Below, in pieces: positions 8,173 through 17,641 of a stretch of 38,389 nucleotides of DNA. Origin of the DNA: Mariprofundaceae bacterium (GTDB taxonomy: Bacteria > Pseudomonadota > Zetaproteobacteria > Mariprofundales > Mariprofundaceae); contig JALWPO010000331.1 in assembly GCA_026994965.1 (NCBI GenBank), positions 1-38,389 of the forward strand. The letters run 5' to 3'. Made by a program: the position numbers and the translations under genes. The first letter of the stretch is position 1; each line of letters starts with the position of its first letter. The notes under the pieces were generated by a model. That model had not been told where the DNA came from. It saw only the letters and a program-made list of their open reading frames with translations, and searched no databases.

Positions 8173-10464
8173 ATGTCAGATAGCAAGCAAACCGACGAAC
8201 AAAAGAAATCATTATTGCGCCAAGATGCATTGGATTACCACCGTTTACCAAGCCCTGGTAAAATCAGTGTTCGCGCTAGCAAACCATGCATTACCCAACG
8301 TGATTTATCTTTAGCCTACACACCAGGTGTGGCAGAGCCTTGCCTTGCCATTGAGAAAAAACCAGAGCTTGCTGATGAATACACCTCTCGTGCCAATTTA
8401 GTAGGCGTGATTAGTAATGGCACTGCCGTTTTGGGCTTGGGCAATATCGGTGCGTTGGCTGGCAAGCCTGTGATGGAAGGTAAAGGTGTATTATTCAAGC
8501 GCTTTGCTGATATTGACGTCTTCGATTTAGAAGTGGATGAGCTTGATCCTATGGCATTTGTAGAAACTGTTGAACGCTTGGAACCAACCTTCGGTGGCAT
8601 CAACTTAGAAGATATTAAAGCGCCTGAATGCTTTATTATTGAAGAAGAATTAAAAAAACGTATGAATATCCCTGTATTGCATGATGATCAACATGGCACT
8701 GCTGTGATTATGGCGGCAGCTTTTATCAATGCATTGAAATTGCAGGGTAAAAATATTGAAAATGTGAAAATTGTTTGTTTGGGTGCAGGTGCTGCTGGTT
8801 TTGCGTGCATGAAATTAATTGAACAGCTTGGTGCCAAACATGACAATATTTTCTTCCTTGATAGAAAAGGCGTGATACATCATAACCGCGAAGAAGATTT
8901 ACCTCCCCATAAAGCTTATTTTGCCAATGGTAATCAAGCACAAAGCCTTGAAGACGTTATGGTGGATGCCGATGTCTTTGTGGGTCTATCACAGGGCAAT
9001 GTAGTACAGCCTGAAATGCTTAAAAGTATGGCAGATAAGCCGATTATATTTGCCATGGCAAACCCTAATCCAGAGATTGATTATGATTTAGCTATGCAAA
9101 CCCGTTCAGATTTAATCATGGCAACAGGTCGCTCGGATCACCCCAATCAAGTCAATAATGTATTAGGCTTTCCATTTTTGTTCCGTGGTGCTTTAGATGT
9201 TCGCGCCACCACGTTCAATGAAGAAATGAAAATGGCTGCTGTTTATGCGCTGGCTGAGTTGGCGCGCGAAGAAGTACCTGTTTCTGTACTGCAAGCCTAT
9301 GGTGAAAAAGAACTTCGATTTGGTGCAAAATATATTTTACCCAAGCCTTTTGACCCCCGTTTGATTGAGGTTGTGCCTACTGCCGTAGCTAAAGCAGCCT
9401 GTGAAACAGGTGTAGCTCGTAAACCCATTAAAGATTATGCAGCTTACGCCGAAAGCTTGGGTGATCGCATTGATCAATCACGTACATTTATGCGCATCAT
9501 TGTTGAAAAGGCCAAACACCAAGCCTTAAAACTTGTGCTTCCTGAAGGCGAGGATGAAACCATCATTCGTGCAGCAATGATGATGCGTGATGAAGGTGTT
9601 GCTAAACCCATATTGATGGGCAATCCCGAACATATTCAAAGCCAAATTGATGCCATGCATTTAAACTTGGATGGTATTGAAGTGGTTGATCCAGATTTAG
9701 AAGATTCTCGTTTTGAAAGTCTTGCAGATGCATGGTATTTTGATCGAAAACGTCATGGCGTATTACGCCATGATGCAGCACAAACCCTACGCCATGATAG
9801 AAATACATTTGCAGCCATGATGGTACGCCAAGGCTTTGCTGATGGTATGTTATCAGGCAGAACGGCGCATTATCCCGATGTATTACGGCCTGTATTACAA
9901 GTTTTAGGGCATGATACCACCACAGGAAAACGTCATCATGTGTATGGTATGTACATGATGATGATGGAAGACCGTGCTTATTTTATGGCTGATTGCACAG
10001 TGAATGTGGATATGAATGCAGAGCAATTGGCTGAATTGGCAGTGCTCACATCCAACACCGCCACATCATTGGGCTGCGATGCCAATATTGCCATGCTTTC
10101 ATTTTCCAATTTTGGTAGCACCCAACATCCCGAGGCGCAAAAAGTGGCAGATGCTGTACGTATTTTACATCGTGAGCATCCCAATTTGGCAGTCGATGGA
10201 GAAATGCAAGCCGATACAGCTGTCAATGCAGCCATTCTTAATCACTATCCATTTTCACGCCTAAAAGGAGCAGCCAATATTTTAATATTTCCAACCATGC
10301 AAGCTGGAAATATTGCTTATAAACTATTAAAAGAACTGGGGAATGGTACAGCGATTGGACCTATTCTTATTGGACTTCCTCAACAAGTTCATGTATTACA
10401 AACAGGCGCTTCTGCTGAGGATATTGTGAATATCGCAGCGATTGCATCCGCGCGCTCAACCTAA
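8173..10464 (+). CDS. maeB: NADP-dependent malic enzyme with C-terminal phosphotransacetylase domain
   Basis: This 763-residue cytoplasmic enzyme has the length of E. coli MaeB. The N-terminal malic domain (about 1-165, with LAYTPGVAEPCLAI) is followed by an NAD(P)-binding domain (about 165-400, with VCLGAGAAGFACMKL and FAMANPNPEI). The last third (about 430-763) is a phosphate acetyltransferase-like domain, which in MaeB is regulatory. The protein decarboxylates malate to pyruvate with NADP+ reduction, linking the TCA cycle to pyruvate and NADPH supply. A ribosome site AGGGGTAAG precedes the ATG. The gene stands alone, divergent from the MurU-like gene. Confidence 0.95.
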   Translation: MSDSKQTDEQKKSLLRQDALDYHRLPSPGKISVRASKPCITQRDLSLAYTPGVAEPCLAIEKKPELADEYTSRANLVGVISNGTAVLGLGNIGALAGKPVMEGKGVLFKRFADIDVFDLEVDELDPMAFVETVERLEPTFGGINLEDIKAPECFIIEEELKKRMNIPVLHDDQHGTAVIMAAAFINALKLQGKNIENVKIVCLGAGAAGFACMKLIEQLGAKHDNIFFLDRKGVIHHNREEDLPPHKAYFANGNQAQSLEDVMVDADVFVGLSQGNVVQPEMLKSMADKPIIFAMANPNPEIDYDLAMQTRSDLIMATGRSDHPNQVNNVLGFPFLFRGALDVRATTFNEEMKMAAVYALAELAREEVPVSVLQAYGEKELRFGAKYILPKPFDPRLIEVVPTAVAKAACETGVARKPIKDYAAYAESLGDRIDQSRTFMRIIVEKAKHQALKLVLPEGEDETIIRAAMMMRDEGVAKPILMGNPEHIQSQIDAMHLNLDGIEVVDPDLEDSRFESLADAWYFDRKRHGVLRHDAAQTLRHDRNTFAAMMVRQGFADGMLSGRTAHYPDVLRPVLQVLGHDTTTGKRHHVYGMYMMMMEDRAYFMADCTVNVDMNAEQLAELAVLTSNTATSLGCDANIAMLSFSNFGSTQHPEAQKVADAVRILHREHPNLAVDGEMQADTAVNAAILNHYPFSRLKGAANILIFPTMQAGNIAYKLLKELGNGTAIGPILIGLPQQVHVLQTGASAEDIVNIAAIASARST

Positions 10465-10503
10465 GGTAAGGCTTTACGCTTCTTGTTGAATGAAAGTATA
10501 GAA

Positions 10504-11436
10504 CTAAACCCGGGGTAAAAAATTGACTGGGTTCAATGTCTTGCCAAAGCGGTGTACTTCAAAATGTAGATGTGGTCCTGTGGAATGACCTGTTGAACCC
10601 ACACGACCCAACAATTGATTATCTTTGACTTCATCACCAACTTTCACTGCAATACTGGAAAGATGCCCGTAACGGGTGCGATAACCATAACCATGATCCA
10701 CTTCTACTAAATTACCATACCCATGCATTTTACCTGCATAAACCACCACGCCACGGCTGGATGCTAACACAGCTGCACCCAAACGGTTCGCAATATCTAC
10801 CCCTTTATGCATGGCTCTTCGTCCATTAAATGGATCAATACGCATACCATAACGTGAACTTAGATAGCCGCCTTCACTAGGCCACGCATGCGGTCTAGCA
10901 GTTCTCACATCTCTATCACCCTGCAACATCATATCAATGGCAGATAATTGTGTATCTAAATGTGATAATTGGTGATCCATTTGGCGCATTTGATCATCTA
11001 AATCTAAATCCATCACTGGTGATGGTGACAATCTAGGGCCACCCAATGCAGGTTTAACACCAAAATCAAATTCATTTTTATTCAGTTTTGATACTGAAAC
11101 CAAACGCTCTCCCAATGCATCCAAACGCAAAACGCGTGCCTGCATTTGACCAAGCTTACGTGCATACACAGCCAATTTCTCTTTTTCCGCATCTACTTTT
11201 TGCTGCATATCTGCATAGGTATGGCTTTGTTGCTGACGTGCCATGCTCAGCATCTGTTGCGATGCATTCAATGCGCTCATGGCTTGTTTGGCTTGATACG
11301 CGCTGTACACACCCCAAACACCAAAAGAAATAAATGTAAACAGTGTAAGTGCCCCTATCCACACAGCACGAGCGCTGATTCGATAGTTACGAACTTGTCC
11401 TACATCTGGCACCAACATCAATGAAAAGTGTCTCAA
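10504..11436 (-). CDS. M23 family zinc metallopeptidase, membrane-anchored
   Basis: This 310-residue protein has a short cytoplasmic N-terminus, one membrane anchor (about 24-47), a coiled-coil-prone Q/A-rich stretch (about 50-100) and a C-terminal LytM/M23 domain (about 185-305). Zinc-binding motifs are visible: HKGVDIAN and HLHFEVH. Such proteins cut peptidoglycan cross-bridges or activate amidases during growth and division. The start is TTG at 11436, preceded by AAGGGG with 9-base spacing; the next ATG (11418) has no good ribosome site. It converges with maeB and no terminator hairpin is visible between them. Confidence 0.88.
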   Translation of the reverse strand: MRHFSLMLVPDVGQVRNYRISARAVWIGALTLFTFISFGVWGVYSAYQAKQAMSALNASQQMLSMARQQQSHTYADMQQKVDAEKEKLAVYARKLGQMQARVLRLDALGERLVSVSKLNKNEFDFGVKPALGGPRLSPSPVMDLDLDDQMRQMDHQLSHLDTQLSAIDMMLQGDRDVRTARPHAWPSEGGYLSSRYGMRIDPFNGRRAMHKGVDIANRLGAAVLASSRGVVVYAGKMHGYGNLVEVDHGYGYRTRYGHLSSIAVKVGDEVKDNQLLGRVGSTGHSTGPHLHFEVHRFGKTLNPVNFLPRV

Positions 11437-11578
11437 TGTATCTAACCCCTTGCCCCGATAAAGCGGCTTGCTATGCTTTTCTTATATTTCAGTCAAGCCT
11501 TATACAACACTGGCTTTTCCACTAAAAGCATACCCACGGTCAACGATTTTCACATTTGACCCGCATAGCCCTTAGCCT

Positions 11579-12022
11579 ATGCTTCGCCACATGCAAGCAG
11601 CCAACCACACCCCTTTATGTATCGCACGTCACACCATTCAGTTTATTTGGAATATTTCTTCACAAGAAAATAGCATGGGTTTATTGGGTAGAAGAAACAA
11701 TCTATCTATTGATTCTGTAACAACTATTTCATCATATGATAGCCAAGATATCGCACCTATCGCCGCCCAATGGCAAAAAGAAAATATTGCATTGTGTGGT
11801 ATATTTCATAACCAACCCATGGATACAATTCAAATGCAAAACCATGAAGTCATGCTTCAAATCCATTTCAAAGACCACACAGATACACCTTTTATTCACC
11901 TTCAAATTATTTCTGACACCAAAGGCTGTCTAGAATCCCAAGCGTGGATATTAGAAGATGAACAAGCTGTAAAAGTCCCATTGCTTTTGCTTGAGGATGG
12001 ACAGCATCAACAGATAAGCTAG
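11579..12022 (+). CDS. Degenerate JAB/JAMM (Mov34)-like domain protein
   Basis: This 147-residue protein does not match a family I know well. Its layout resembles short bacterial JAMM proteins: Glu30 before GLLG (34-37), a middle DSQDIAPIAAQWQKE helix, then CGIFHNQP where active members have GIYHSHP, and a C-terminal strand-rich part. The metal motif HxH-x7-SxxD is broken: second His is Gln79, Ser is Gln87 and Asp is Glu90. If the assignment is right, the protein is probably not a zinc peptidase and may only bind. It lies 9 bases upstream of hemA. The start is uncertain (ATG at 11579 or 11591; neither has a strong ribosome site). Confidence 0.6.
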   Translation: MLRHMQAANHTPLCIARHTIQFIWNISSQENSMGLLGRRNNLSIDSVTTISSYDSQDIAPIAAQWQKENIALCGIFHNQPMDTIQMQNHEVMLQIHFKDHTDTPFIHLQIISDTKGCLESQAWILEDEQAVKVPLLLLEDGQHQQIS

Positions 12023-12031
12023 GTTTGCCCG

Positions 12032-13342
12032 ATGCGTATTTGTCATGTTGGTTTAAACCATAAAACAGCGCCTGTAGAGCTGCGCGAACGTCTCGCTGTA
12101 CCTGAGCAAGATATTGCCGGCATTTTACAATCTCAAATTGCCCAACCCGCAATTCGTGAAGCTTCGTTGCTCTCCACTTGCAACCGTGTAGAAATGACTG
12201 TGGTAACCCATGATCCTGATGCTGCTATCGCACTGATTCATGAATGGTTTGCTGATAAAGCACAGATGAGTTTGGATCAAGTTTGTCCTCACCTTTATTC
12301 CCATACCACCAACGATGCCGTGAAGCATTTATATGCTGTAGCATCAGGTTTAGATTCTTTGGTATTGGGAGAACCTCAAATTTTCGGGCAGGTGAAGGCA
12401 TCTTATGAACAGGCTCTATCTGCTGGTACAGCTGGGCATATTTTACATAGACTATACCAATCTACTTTTGCAGCTGCCAAACGTGCGCGCAGTGAAACCG
12501 CTATTGGAAAACAATCCGTTAATATTTCATCTTGTGCTGTAGAATTGGCCAAACGTATTTTTGATGACTTAACAGGCAAGACAGTGATGTTGATTGGCGC
12601 AGGTGAAATGGCTGAGTTGGCAGCACGGCATTTGCGTGGCAATGGTTGTAGTAATATTTTGGTCGCCAATCGCACCTTAACCCGCGCACAGAACCTTGCT
12701 ATTGAATTTGAAGGTCATGCCTTAACTTTGGACCAACTTCCTGATTATTTGGATGCTGCTGATATTATTATTTCCAGCACAGGCGCAAACACCTACGTAT
12801 TATTACCTGATGTAGTCCAACAAGCCATGGAAAAGCGCGGCGGCAGCCCCATGTTCTTGGTCGATATTGCTGTGCCGCGCGATATTGACCCGCGTATTGG
12901 TGATATTGCAGGTGCTTATGTGTATGACATTGATGATTTGCAACAAGTGGTGCAAGGCAATCGTGAAAATCGTGAAAAAGAATCCAAGCAAGCGCGTGAA
13001 TTACTTGCCCAAGAAGAAAAAGCTTTTTTACTGTGGTTGAAATCATTGGAATCTGTGCCCTTGATTCGCACCATACAACAACAAGTTGAAAGTATGCGTC
13101 AAGATGAGCTCACTAAAGCACAACGTTACTTAAAAGGCTTGGATAAAACACAAACTGAAGCGGTTGAACGTTTAAGTAAAGCACTGATGAAACGCTTTTT
13201 ACATCCCAGCCTGCGTACATTGAAAAGTCTTCCTGATGATATGGAAGGTGATTTATTGATGGGTGCAGCACGTAAATTATTTGATGCTGAAATCAAGGCT
13301 GTAGAAAATCAGAAGGAGTCCGATGAACACACGTCTGGATGA
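12032..13342 (+). CDS. hemA: Glutamyl-tRNA reductase
   Basis: This 436-residue enzyme makes glutamate-1-semialdehyde from glutamyl-tRNA with NADPH, the first committed step of tetrapyrrole synthesis. The N-terminal signature [17 protein letters not shown] and the catalytic cysteine in LLSTCNRVE are present, followed by the NADPH domain ([17 protein letters not shown]) and a C-terminal helical dimerisation domain. It overlaps prfA by 20 bases, the conserved hemA-prfA-prmC arrangement of many proteobacteria. Confidence 0.97.
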   Translation: MRICHVGLNHKTAPVELRERLAVPEQDIAGILQSQIAQPAIREASLLSTCNRVEMTVVTHDPDAAIALIHEWFADKAQMSLDQVCPHLYSHTTNDAVKHLYAVASGLDSLVLGEPQIFGQVKASYEQALSAGTAGHILHRLYQSTFAAAKRARSETAIGKQSVNISSCAVELAKRIFDDLTGKTVMLIGAGEMAELAARHLRGNGCSNILVANRTLTRAQNLAIEFEGHALTLDQLPDYLDAADIIISSTGANTYVLLPDVVQQAMEKRGGSPMFLVDIAVPRDIDPRIGDIAGAYVYDIDDLQQVVQGNRENREKESKQARELLAQEEKAFLLWLKSLESVPLIRTIQQQVESMRQDELTKAQRYLKGLDKTQTEAVERLSKALMKRFLHPSLRTLKSLPDDMEGDLLMGAARKLFDAEIKAVENQKESDEHTSG

Positions 13343-14396
13343 TATTCTACACAAGTATGAAGATCTTACTGTCATGCTTTCTGACCCTGAAATCACATCA
13401 AATCAAAAACGCTACACCGAGCTTTCTCGCGAATTTTCGGAGCTCGAACCTGTAGCAGAAAAAGCCAAAGCATACCAAGCACTGGAGCAACAACTTCAAG
13501 ACAATCAAGAATTGATTGCAGATAGCGATTGCGATGCGGAGCTTAAAGAAATCGCTCAAGAAGAAATTCAAGCGCTTAAAAAAGCCATTGAAGCTTGCAA
13601 TGATGAATTAACGTTATTGTTATTGCCCAAAGATCCCAATGATAATCGCAATATTATTTTAGAGATTAGGGCTGGCACAGGTGGCGATGAAGCTGCTCTT
13701 TTTGCAGCTGATTTATTTCGTATGTACAGTCGCTATGCTGAAATCAAAGGCTTTAAGGTAGAAGTATTATCCAGCAATAGTATTGGCATTGGTGGCTATA
13801 AAGAAATCGTCGCTCAAATTACAGGTACAGGTGTGTTTTCCACATTCAAATTTGAATCTGGTACACATCGCGTGCAGCGCATTCCCACCACAGAATCAGG
13901 CGGTCGTATTCATACTTCTGCATGCACTGTCGCGGTATTGCCTGAAGCCAAAGAGGTGGATATTGATATTCGCCCCGATGATTTACGCATTGATGTATAT
14001 CGTGCATCTGGTGCGGGTGGTCAGCATGTGAATAAAACCGAGTCTGCGGTGCGTATCACCCATATTCCTTCAGGCACAGTGGTACAATGCCAAGATCAAG
14101 CCAGCCAACATAAAAACAAAGCCCAAGCCATGAAAGTATTGCAAGCACGCATCCTTGCCAAAGAGCAAGAAACTGCACATAGCGAACGCGCTGAAGCGCG
14201 TAAGGATATGGTTGGCTCGGGCGATAGATCCGAGCGCATTCGCACATACAATTATCCGCAAGGGCGGATTACAGACCATAGAATCAATTTAACTTTGTAT
14301 AAATTGGAACAAATTTTGGGTGGTGATATGGATGAATTGATTGAAGCCCTGCTTACCCATCATCAGGCGGAACTGCTCGCAGCCCAAGGCGCTTAA
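13323..14396 (+). CDS. prfA: Peptide chain release factor 1
   Basis: This 357-residue factor recognises UAA and UAG stop codons and triggers peptide release. It shows the GGQ motif ([14 protein letters not shown]) and, in place of the usual PAT of the RF1 tripeptide anticodon, PTT ([14 protein letters not shown]). The ATG lies inside the end of hemA with a clear AAGGAG ribosome site, which settles the start and suggests coupled translation. PrmC, encoded next, methylates the GGQ glutamine. Confidence 0.97.
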   Translation: MNTRLDDILHKYEDLTVMLSDPEITSNQKRYTELSREFSELEPVAEKAKAYQALEQQLQDNQELIADSDCDAELKEIAQEEIQALKKAIEACNDELTLLLLPKDPNDNRNIILEIRAGTGGDEAALFAADLFRMYSRYAEIKGFKVEVLSSNSIGIGGYKEIVAQITGTGVFSTFKFESGTHRVQRIPTTESGGRIHTSACTVAVLPEAKEVDIDIRPDDLRIDVYRASGAGGQHVNKTESAVRITHIPSGTVVQCQDQASQHKNKAQAMKVLQARILAKEQETAHSERAEARKDMVGSGDRSERIRTYNYPQGRITDHRINLTLYKLEQILGGDMDELIEALLTHHQAELLAAQGA

Positions 14397-14400
14397 TCGC

Positions 14401-15240
14401 ATGTTGGCAGACCAACACCTGCGAGAAGCCATCAAAAAGCTGGAACACGTAGGTTGTGCATCGCCACGTTTGGATGCCGAATGCCTGCTGATGCACGCTT
14501 GGGGCATACAACGCACAGCTTTGATGATTCAAGCCAAATCGCCATTGCCCAAACAGGTGTTGCATCATTTCGAAACCATGATTGCCCGCCGCTGCAAGCG
14601 TGAACCTGTAGCATATATTGTGGGCAGTAAAGAATTCTGGTCGCGTGATTTTATGGTCACACCTGATGTATTGATTCCACGCCCTGAAACCGAGCACTTA
14701 ATCGAAGAATTACTCAAACTCTATCCCGATAACCAAGCACCCTACCGCTTCGCCGATATAGGCACAGGCTCTGGCTGCATTGCCATCACCATAGCTGCCG
14801 AATATCCCAATGCTACTATAATTGCGACCGATATTTCCGAGAAATCACTCACCATTGCACGCAGCAATGCGGAAAAGCATAATGTGTTAACGCGTATACA
14901 ATTCAAGTGTGGTGACTTATACCAAGCCTTGGATGCAGCTATGCCAAAGTTTGATGCTATTGTTTCCAATCCACCGTATGTATCTGCCGATAAAATGCAG
15001 TATTTGGAGCAAGAATTACATCATGAGCCTGCTCATGCTCTCACTGATAAAAAAGATGGTTTAAGTTTATTACGCACACTTCTCTGGCAAGCTCCGCAAC
15101 ACCTCAAACAAGGTGGCTATCTATTGCTTGAAACTGGTCTTTGCGGCTTACCTGAAACACCTGATACCATGACCATGCTACATACTTACAACGATTTAGC
15201 AGGGTATTTACGTGGTGGCGTTTATCAATATCAGCACTAA
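14401..15240 (+). CDS. prmC: Release factor glutamine methyltransferase
   Basis: This 279-residue SAM-dependent methyltransferase methylates the Gln of the GGQ motif in RF1 and RF2. It has an N-terminal helical domain, the motif VLIPRPETEHL, the SAM-binding segment FADIGTGSGCIAI and the catalytic SNPPYVS. The open frame reaches back to 14341 inside prfA, but the family begins near MLADQHLREAI, so the ATG at 14401, four bases after the prfA stop, is used. The 100-base gap to panB holds no obvious element. Confidence 0.95.
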   Translation: MLADQHLREAIKKLEHVGCASPRLDAECLLMHAWGIQRTALMIQAKSPLPKQVLHHFETMIARRCKREPVAYIVGSKEFWSRDFMVTPDVLIPRPETEHLIEELLKLYPDNQAPYRFADIGTGSGCIAITIAAEYPNATIIATDISEKSLTIARSNAEKHNVLTRIQFKCGDLYQALDAAMPKFDAIVSNPPYVSADKMQYLEQELHHEPAHALTDKKDGLSLLRTLLWQAPQHLKQGGYLLLETGLCGLPETPDTMTMLHTYNDLAGYLRGGVYQYQH

Positions 15241-15341
15241 AATGAGTTTTTATATATATTTGCCATCACAACCACACACGTTAGCTTCTCCCCATCCTTA
15301 AAAGACGGTACTGGCAACAGACCGAAGCGGAAAAGGTGAAT

Positions 15342-16130
15342 ATGACACAACTCAAAAAACGTACCACAGCAAGTACATTGCTGGCGGACAAACAAGCCCA
15401 GCGTAAACAAGTATGGCTGACTGCCTACGACACCCCCTCTGCCACATTAGCTGAAATAGCTGGTGTTGATGTGATTTTAGTAGGTGACTCTTTGGGCATG
15501 GTCTCTTTAGGGTTTGATTCCACTATTCCTGTTTCCCTTGAAGATATGATGCATCATACCGCCGCTGTAGTGCGTGGGCGCGACAAAGCATGGGTGGTCT
15601 GTGACCTTCCTTTTGGTAGCTATCAACAATCGCCCGAACAAGCCTTTGAAGCGGCTGCAAAAGTATTGCAACAAACAGGGTGCGATGCTGTGAAAATCGA
15701 AGGTGGGCAGCATATGGCTGCTACGATTGCATTTTTAAGTGAGCGCGGTATTGCTGTGGTAGCACATATTGGTTTAACACCACAATCGGTGAAAAAATTT
15801 GGCGGTTTCAAAAAACAAGGTGGCAACCCCAAAGCCGCAGAAGTAATATTCCAAGATGCGATGAGCGTATCCCAAACTGGGGCAGTGGCAGTCGTACTGG
15901 AATGTATCCCCGATGATTTGGCAGCACGCATCACCGCAGCCATTGAAATTCCCACCATAGGCATTGGCGCTGGCAAAGATTGCGATGGGCAGGTCTTGGT
16001 CTGGCATGATTTGCTTGGGCTATCAGAGAAAAATCCGCCCTTTGCCCCTGCTTATGCCAATTTACGTGAACAAATCACAAACGCGATTGGTCAGTGGAGT
16101 GAGGATGTGCGCACAGGCAAACAGCCATGA
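15342..16130 (+). CDS. panB: Ketopantoate hydroxymethyltransferase
   Basis: This 262-residue TIM-barrel enzyme converts 2-ketoisovalerate to ketopantoate with methylene-tetrahydrofolate, the first step of pantothenate synthesis. Signatures include MLTAYD-like WLTAYDTPSA, VDVILVGDSLGMV and GGFKKQG. An in-frame GTG at 15336 is rejected because AAAAGG at 15331-15336 is the ribosome site for the ATG at 15342. Its stop overlaps the panC start as ATGA, giving a panB-panC-panD operon. Confidence 0.96.
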   Translation: MTQLKKRTTASTLLADKQAQRKQVWLTAYDTPSATLAEIAGVDVILVGDSLGMVSLGFDSTIPVSLEDMMHHTAAVVRGRDKAWVVCDLPFGSYQQSPEQAFEAAAKVLQQTGCDAVKIEGGQHMAATIAFLSERGIAVVAHIGLTPQSVKKFGGFKKQGGNPKAAEVIFQDAMSVSQTGAVAVVLECIPDDLAARITAAIEIPTIGIGAGKDCDGQVLVWHDLLGLSEKNPPFAPAYANLREQITNAIGQWSEDVRTGKQP

Positions 16131-16969
16131 TGATTGCGAAAACGCCAAGTGATTTGCGACATTATCTTGGCACCATCAAACAAGAGCGCATTGCACTTGT
16201 GCCCACCATGGGTTGTTTGCATGCAGGGCATATCAGCCTGATTCGTAAAGCCAAACGCCTTGCCGATATTGTGGTGGTGAGTATTTATGTGAACCCGCTG
16301 CAATTTGGTGAGAATGAAGATTTTGGTCAATATCCGCGAGTATTTGAAGATGATGCTGCCATTTGCAAGGCAGAGGGTGTGGATTGCATCTTTCATCCGC
16401 ACAACCTCTATACTGATGATGGCGCTAAAATCACGCTTCAAGTGCATAATTTGGACAAGCCACTTTGCGGCGCATCAAGAATGGGACATTTTGATGGTGT
16501 TGTTACTGTGGTGAATATCTTATTCAATGTGGTGCAGCCCAATATTGCTGTGTTTGGCGAAAAAGATTGGCAGCAACTTGCTATTATTCATCGTATGGTG
16601 AGTGATTTACATATGCCCATTGAAATTGTTGGCAGTGAAATTATCCGTGAAGATGATGGCTTGGCGATGAGCAGCCGAAATCGCTATCTTAATAAGCAAG
16701 AACGCGCTCTCGCGCCCAAGCTTTATAATACATTACAAAGCATGCAAAGCTTTGCCAGCCAAACCCATCATATTGAAAATATTCTGCAACATGGCTTAGC
16801 ACAATTAGAGCCACACCCTATTGCAGTAGAATATTTAGATATTCGTGATGAGCGTAGCTTGCAATCAGTGCGTCGTATGGATGAAAATATACAGCCACGT
16901 ATTTTTATTGCTGCCAAGATTGGCAACACACGCCTGCTTGATAATGCCCCCCTATTCCCCAAAATTTAA
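16127..16969 (+). CDS. panC: Pantothenate synthetase
   Basis: This 280-residue ligase joins pantoate and beta-alanine with ATP. The ATP-binding motifs [15 protein letters not shown] and [10 protein letters not shown], and the pantoate-binding MSSRNRYL, are all present. The usual second Gly in MGxLHxGH is Cys-Leu-His-Ala-Gly, within normal variation. It overlaps panB by 4 bases and is followed after 16 bases by panD. Confidence 0.96.
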   Translation: MMIAKTPSDLRHYLGTIKQERIALVPTMGCLHAGHISLIRKAKRLADIVVVSIYVNPLQFGENEDFGQYPRVFEDDAAICKAEGVDCIFHPHNLYTDDGAKITLQVHNLDKPLCGASRMGHFDGVVTVVNILFNVVQPNIAVFGEKDWQQLAIIHRMVSDLHMPIEIVGSEIIREDDGLAMSSRNRYLNKQERALAPKLYNTLQSMQSFASQTHHIENILQHGLAQLEPHPIAVEYLDIRDERSLQSVRRMDENIQPRIFIAAKIGNTRLLDNAPLFPKI

Positions 16970-16985
16970 CCGAGAAGGACATACT

Positions 16986-17363
16986 ATGAAATTAACACTG
17001 CTTAAATCCAAACTTCACCGTGCAACAGTCACCCATGCCGAACTTGATTACGAAGGGTCTTGTGCCATTGATCAAGATTTATTGGATGCAGCCAATATTC
17101 TGCCCTTTGAACAATTGCATATTTACAATGTTGCCAACGGTGAGCGCTTTACAACCTATGCCATTGCTGCACCACGCAGCTCAGGCACAATTGGTGTGAA
17201 TGGTGCTGCCGCCCATAAAGCAAAAGAAGGTGACTTACTGATTATTTGTACCTACGCTGAGTTTCAAGCGAATGAAGCCGTGCATTTTAAACCTGCACTG
17301 ATTTATTTGAATCAGGATAATGCCATCACGCATACCAGTCATGGTCATTTAGGGGGATGCTGA
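16986..17363 (+). CDS. panD: Aspartate 1-decarboxylase (pyruvoyl enzyme)
   Basis: This 125-residue proenzyme makes beta-alanine from aspartate. The self-cleavage site lies in YEGSCAID: cleavage between Gly24 and Ser25 would give the pyruvoyl group. The segments [10 protein letters not shown] and [17 protein letters not shown] match the family. The ribosome site GAAGGA precedes the ATG at 16986; the earlier start at 16845 lies inside panC and is rejected. It completes the pantothenate operon. Confidence 0.95.
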   Translation: MKLTLLKSKLHRATVTHAELDYEGSCAIDQDLLDAANILPFEQLHIYNVANGERFTTYAIAAPRSSGTIGVNGAAAHKAKEGDLLIICTYAEFQANEAVHFKPALIYLNQDNAITHTSHGHLGGC

Positions 17364-17393
17364 TTGATTGCTATCCTGCAATAAATCAGTAAC

Positions 17394-17422
17394 GAAAGGC
17401 AAAAATGTGATTTTGACCTTTC
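17394..17422 (+). terminator. Possible terminator after panD
   Basis: A two-part hairpin pairs GAAAGG (17394-17399) with CCTTTC (17417-17422) and AAAAT (17402-17406) with ATTTT (17410-17414) across a small internal loop. The following bases are only weakly T-rich, so termination is uncertain. A second perfect 8-bp inverted repeat, AAGCGCTG/CAGCGCTT, lies at 17478-17500. The rest of the gap up to 17641 carries the htpG promoter. Confidence 0.4.
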
Positions 17423-17551
17423 TTACAAATCAAAGACTTACATCGTTGATTTGGCAAGCCATCCATGGCTCGCACGAAAGCGCTGCTTTAATCAGCGCTT
17501 CCCTAGCTACCGTATAAACACTTAGCTCCATTAAATTAATCCACCGTAGCA

Positions 17552-17578
17552 CTTGAAAAGAAAAGCTACCAACCCCAT
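17552..17578 (+). promoter_or_regulatory. Heat-shock (sigma-32 type) promoter of htpG
   Basis: CTTGAA at 17552-17557 and CCCCAT at 17573-17578 are separated by 15 bases. Both hexamers match the known sigma-32 consensus exactly, and the element lies about 60 bases upstream of the htpG start codon, where heat-shock control is expected. Confidence 0.8.
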
Positions 17579-17641
17579 AAAGCAGCTATCCAATTAAACA
17601 CATGAATCAATCATGTAAAATCAGCAATTAGAGGAATATTT

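Noticed and set aside
17478-17500. AAGCGCTG/CAGCGCTT hairpin as terminator of the pan operon
   Set aside because: The stem is perfect but no T tract follows; it may be an isolated palindrome.
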